Source of the DNA: Spirosoma sp.
GTDB lineage: Bacteria; Bacteroidota; Bacteroidia; Cytophagales; Spirosomataceae
DNA length: 64,000 nt
Reading direction: 5' to 3'
Assembly (NCBI RefSeq): GCF_026391055.1
Contig: NZ_JAPLET010000026.1
Span: 434,001-498,000 of the forward strand
Shown: positions 60,945-64,000 of the stretch, piece after piece
Layout: the number at the start of each line of letters is the position of its first letter
Position numbering within the stretch: position 1 is the stretch's first letter
Program-made: the position numbers and the translations under genes
Notes under the pieces: generated by a model
What the model saw: the letters and a program-made list of their open reading frames with translations, nothing else
Database searches by the model: none
Told to the model about the DNA's origin: nothing

Positions 60945-61272
60945 AAGGGAGAGGTTATTTCAATTATAATGAGAGATGAAGATACGACGAAATTAAAATG
61001 CATAAGGCAAAATTTAATAAGGTTCTTCTTAACTGTATTCTACGGCCTGAATATTTGGCATATCCCTGTTATTTTACTGTATTATTTTACGAAAACTCGC
61101 TAATACCAATAATTGCTTGAAAAGAAATCTGCAAAACAATCTCCTTCCATCAGTCGCTGGCAGGAACGCTACTGCTAAACCGCTACCTGTACCGACATGC
61201 TTTTCCGACTCTCAACAAAAAGCCCGCCCGTTCCATTACAGAACGGGCGGGCCTGACAAATGCAGCAGAGGC
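60945..61272. other. Intergenic region with terminator
   Basis: About 330 bp between the S9 peptidase start and the stop of the small exported protein gene, both on the minus strand. The left half is AT-rich and should carry the S9 promoter, although no exact TAnnTTTG box was found. The right half holds the terminator at 61222-61252. No coding region is supported. Confidence 0.5.
61222..61252 (-). terminator. Intrinsic terminator
   Basis: GCCCGCCCGTTC (61222-61233) and GAACGGGCGGGC (61241-61252) pair perfectly; on the minus strand TTTTTGTTG follows. It ends the transcript of the gene at 61273. Confidence 0.9.
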
Positions 61273-61653
61273 TTAACTTATTTTAATTGTCCGATAGGTA
61301 TCAGCGGATTGCGTATTCAGGACAATAGCATTTGTCTGTCGGCTTGTGCCTTCTGTAATCACCAGTTGATAAACCCCGTCGGGCAGCGCACTCAGGTCGA
61401 AGCGGATACGCGTATTAGATTCCTGCTTGTAGACGGCTCTTTTTGATAATGTATGCCCCTGCTGATCCACCACCTGAATTGACAAATGACCGTCGGTTTC
61501 CCCAACCACCACATCAACTTTTCCATTCGTGGTCGGCTGAATCGTCGTTGGTGTTTTTGGGGTAATAGCAGTTGACTGGCTATGCTGGGCAAAGCCGGTT
61601 GCTGAGAAGGTAAGTGATGCGGCAATCAGCAGGGATGTGGCTAACGTTTTCAT
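61273..61653 (-). CDS. Small exported beta-sandwich protein
   Basis: 126 residues. A signal peptide ends near SATGFAQ. A Thr/Pro-rich linker follows, then a beta-sandwich: VDVVVGETDGHLSIQVVDQQGHTLSKRAVYK and RIRFDLSALPDGVYQLVITEGTSRQTNAIVL. The LDLSALPDGVYxLxI pattern resembles DUF3244 and type IX secretion C-terminal domains, but the protein is small and lacks a large cargo domain. Function is unknown. Confidence 0.75.
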   Translation of the reverse strand: MKTLATSLLIAASLTFSATGFAQHSQSTAITPKTPTTIQPTTNGKVDVVVGETDGHLSIQVVDQQGHTLSKRAVYKQESNTRIRFDLSALPDGVYQLVITEGTSRQTNAIVLNTQSADTYRTIKIS

Positions 61654-61938
61654 GATATGCAGTGTTTATAGGTGACATTGTTTTGCGTCTGGATGCGGTA
61701 TTGCTCCCGACTTCTGAAACAAAGCAACGCCCACCAACAGGAATAAAAAAGCGAAATCGACAGAAAGCTGCCAAACGTCGGCAGAACGCTTCATTTAATC
61801 TAATCCTCTGTTTATCAACGTTATTCTACCTTATTTACTGCTTCATCGATGAAATAGGGCCGTTTGTAGAGATAGACCGCATATCCATCGTGTTTAACAG
61901 CCAATGGCTCAGCATCCTGGTCAACCGATACGACGCGA

Positions 61939-62880
61939 TCAGAAATCCCCATAGTCGACCTGAATGCAGGTCAGGCCAAGGGTACGTCGCCACATATCCA
62001 CCACTTGCTGGCGGTCGTCAACGACGAGTTCTACATAATAGCGACCAGCGATATGCTGGTCAAATAACTCCTGTTTTACAAGGGAGTCTTTCCGGTTGTC
62101 GCGCTCCCGACGCATGAACAACAAATAATCCGTTTCCTGCCAACCGAAATGCTGATTCAGCCAGGTCGTTGTTTCCGGTCGACAAACGGCATCGCGACCC
62201 GAAAAGAATATAATCGCGTACCCCGACGCCCGCATGGCCTGCACCAACCGGATAACGGGCCATTTAGGGGTATCGAGCCCCACCCGATGCCAGGCGAAGG
62301 GCGACCGCGTTCCTCTGTCGGCAACGGTACCGTCAATATCGACCAGTATACAGCGGGGTAGTGTCTCGTCCTGCTCTCGTTGAAAAGCAGGTGGTCGGGT
62401 CAGGATTTCGGTCTGAAATTTGAAATATCTCTTCAGCGACGTCAGCTGTTCAGCCTGTCGACGGATCACCTCCTCCCCCACCGAATCGGGCCGCTCCTGG
62501 TCGCGACGGATACATTCTTCCAGCGGCACCTGGAGCAGCCTATATCGAATCTCTACGCTGTCGAAATGGCGTATCAGCAGTTGTCTAAATTCGTTGATAT
62601 AGCTTAATTTAAGACTTGTGTTATCGATTAGTATATGCCAGCCGCGGCTCAGCCCTTCCAGAATAGCGGCTTTCTGCAATTCATTGACGACCATTTCGAC
62701 CCGGTCTTTCTCCCGCTCCGGCCAGCTTTCATAATACTCCCGAAGCGGTACGGACAGCAGACTTCGCCGGAAATCATCCCGATTAACACGCAGCCAGTTC
62801 GGGTGCTCTTCGCAAAACGTTCGGGCAAAGGTTGTTTTACCGCTGCCACTCAGGCCCGTTAGAATCAGGACTTTTTTCAT
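61939..62880 (-). CDS. T4-type polynucleotide kinase/phosphatase (Pnkp)
   Basis: 313 residues from the ATG at 62880. The N-terminal kinase has P-loop GLSGSGKTT (9-17) and VNRDDFRRSL with Asp35, the position of the T4 general base. Arg126 in IRRDQ matches the T4 arginine. The C-terminal HAD phosphatase has DIDGTVA (Asp181, Asp183), FFSGRDA and VVDDRQQVVDMWRR, close to T4 Pnkp's DDRTQVVEMWRR. The domain order (kinase, then phosphatase) and length match T4 Pnkp (301 residues). It repairs 5'-OH/3'-phosphate nucleic-acid ends. It is 30 bp downstream of pncB. Confidence 0.93.
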   Translation of the reverse strand: MKKVLILTGLSGSGKTTFARTFCEEHPNWLRVNRDDFRRSLLSVPLREYYESWPEREKDRVEMVVNELQKAAILEGLSRGWHILIDNTSLKLSYINEFRQLLIRHFDSVEIRYRLLQVPLEECIRRDQERPDSVGEEVIRRQAEQLTSLKRYFKFQTEILTRPPAFQREQDETLPRCILVDIDGTVADRGTRSPFAWHRVGLDTPKWPVIRLVQAMRASGYAIIFFSGRDAVCRPETTTWLNQHFGWQETDYLLFMRRERDNRKDSLVKQELFDQHIAGRYYVELVVDDRQQVVDMWRRTLGLTCIQVDYGDF

Positions 62881-62910
62881 AAAATACATGAGTAGCGTGC
62901 CCGTACGTTA

Positions 62911-64000
62911 CTAGCCTTCGCGAAGCTTCAGAATCAGTTTGGTTTTCAGTTCATGTAAGCCTTTCTCCAACCCCACGGGATACGTATGCGGATTTACGAA
63001 CCGCTTGACGCCCGGATGCAGATTGGCCAACTGAGTCTGCACCTTTTCGCGCACGGTATGAATATCCGGACTCTCATAAATCCGTTTGCTCGACTTTACG
63101 ACCGGCACCAGCAGATCTTCATACGGCCGATCAGCCTCAAAACGTCGACGTTTGGTAAAGTCGAGGGGGTCGATCATCGTGGTTGCCTGGCTGGCCGAAC
63201 CCTCCAGGCTTTCGGTATCGTAGATCATATCGGCCACAAAACCCTGCTCATCCCGAAACCGGCGTACCTGCTGAATGCCGGGCGTCGAAATTTTTATGGC
63301 CTGTTCCGAAAGCTTCATTTTGTATTCCCAGCCGTTGGTTCGTGGCGCATCGGTTTGTTCTGTCGTTTTGACGGTCTCGGCAGACTGTTCCTGGCGCAGG
63401 GCAGCCAGTTTGTACACGCCCCCCAGCGCGGGTTGATCGTAAGCCGTGACGAGCTTGGTGCCAACGCCCCAGATATTAATTTTTGCACCCTGCTGCCGCA
63501 GACTGCTGATGATCGTTTCGTCGAGGTCGTTGCTGGCTACGATGCCTGTATCCTCAAAACCGGCGGCATCGAGCAGTTTTCGGGCTTCGATACTCAGGTA
63601 AGCCAAATCGCCCGAATCGAGCCGGATGGCGGCCAGTTTATACCCGCGCTGCACCAGTTTACGACCGGTTTCGATGGCGTGTTTAACCCCCTGCAAACTA
63701 TCGTAGGTATCGACAAGCAAGGTTACATTATTGGGTAGTACCTCGGCGTAGGCATCAAACGCCTGCTGTTCGTCGGCAAACGACATCACCCAGCTGTGCG
63801 CGTGCGTACCGCCAACGGGAATATCATATAACTTGCCGGCCAGCACGTTAGAGGTCGCATCGCACCCGCCAATGTACGCAGCCCGGCTGGCGGTCATGCC
63901 TCCATCAATCCCCTGTGCCCGACGCAGGCCAAACTCCAGCAGCGTGTCTTTCTCCACGACCAGCCGAAGCCGGGCGGCTTTGGTCGCAATCAGGGATTCG
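62911..64000 (-). CDS. pncB: Nicotinate phosphoribosyltransferase (N-terminus outside window)
   Basis: The frame is open to the window edge, so the N-terminus is missing; the GTG at 63957 is internal. It covers the C-terminal 360 or so residues of NAPRTase: LLEFGLRRAQGIDGGMTASRAAYIGGCDATSNVLAGKLYDIPVGGTHAHSWVMSF, KLAAIRLDSGDLAYLS and IWGVGTKLVTAYDQPALGGVYKL are typical. The enzyme makes nicotinate mononucleotide from nicotinate and PRPP for NAD salvage. It is followed after 30 bp by the Pnkp-like gene in an apparent operon. Confidence 0.94.
   Translation of the reverse strand, partial: ESLIATKAARLRLVVEKDTLLEFGLRRAQGIDGGMTASRAAYIGGCDATSNVLAGKLYDIPVGGTHAHSWVMSFADEQQAFDAYAEVLPNNVTLLVDTYDSLQGVKHAIETGRKLVQRGYKLAAIRLDSGDLAYLSIEARKLLDAAGFEDTGIVASNDLDETIISSLRQQGAKINIWGVGTKLVTAYDQPALGGVYKLAALRQEQSAETVKTTEQTDAPRTNGWEYKMKLSEQAIKISTPGIQQVRRFRDEQGFVADMIYDTESLEGSASQATTMIDPLDFTKRRRFEADRPYEDLLVPVVKSSKRIYESPDIHTVREKVQTQLANLHPGVKRFVNPHTYPVGLEKGLHELKTKLILKLREG

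Noticed and set aside
61273..61653. Type IX secretion cargo signal
   Set aside because: The C-terminus resembles such domains only loosely and the protein is too small to be a cargo carrier; left as unknown.
61662..62117. 151-codon frame overlapping the Pnkp 3' end
   Set aside because: Most of its length is antisense to Pnkp or untranslated DNA; sequence is not protein-like.

Overview
This window looks like chromosomal DNA of a Bacteroidota bacterium of the Cytophagales, most probably Spirosoma or a close relative. That placement is an inference from gene content: an Oar-like TonB-dependent receptor, paired DUF6089-type outer-membrane proteins, BshB1 of the bacillithiol pathway, Bacteroidota-style AhpC/AhpD and OxyR, and several matches to the Bacteroidota promoter TTG-N17-23-TAnnTTTG. 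Shine-Dalgarno sequences are mostly absent. There are no rRNA genes, CRISPR arrays, insertion sequences or prophages; one tRNA-Ala(GGC) is present.

Layout. 1-4.9 kb: a cell-surface polysaccharide locus (hexapeptide acyltransferase, cut by the window edge; WecG/TagA, GT2-like and GT4 glycosyltransferases) and a secreted YadA-head-like repeat protein. 5.2-12.7 kb: a lipoprotein, a TPR protein, etfB-etfA, a bifunctional nuclease, an exported PPC-domain protein, a large outer-membrane-type protein and an AT-rich stretch of about 1 kb with no gene. 12.7-20.9 kb: thioesterase, phosphosulfolactate-synthase-like protein, DedA, aroE, a monooxygenase-fold protein, a GH25 lysozyme, 1-Cys peroxiredoxin and a NarL-type two-component system. 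21-31 kb: tRNA-Ala, a degenerate GIY-YIG protein, NlpC/P60 lipoprotein, Tex, cold-shock protein, M23 peptidase, CCA-type nucleotidyltransferase, YrdC-like protein, AI-2E transporter and nitrilase. 31-37 kb: bshB1, two outer-membrane proteins, nadK, a CBS protein, alpha/beta hydrolase and pabA/trpG. 37-42 kb: amine-oxidase-type flavoprotein, carboxylesterase, a divergent NrtR/AraR-type regulator and a zinc peptidase-like protein.

42-47 kb is a peroxide/haem block: oxyR divergent from hemH, a dihaem cytochrome c, and ahpC-ahpD. 47-55 kb holds an unrecognised protein, an OmpA protein, an EamA transporter, a DUF433/DUF5615 toxin-antitoxin-like pair downstream of nadE, a DUF1080 protein and a GDPD. 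55-64 kb holds the TonB receptor, an S9 peptidase, a small exported protein, a T4-type polynucleotide kinase/phosphatase and a partial nicotinate phosphoribosyltransferase.

The strongest structure not explained by genes is a set of long intergenic inverted repeats. Five of them (near 6.5, 8.4, 34.7, 38.5 and 46.3 kb) have arms built from degenerate 7-8 bp tandem units that usually begin with AGT. They differ in sequence but share this architecture. The other point of note is a T4-Pnkp-like enzyme in an apparent operon with an NAD-salvage gene at the right edge.
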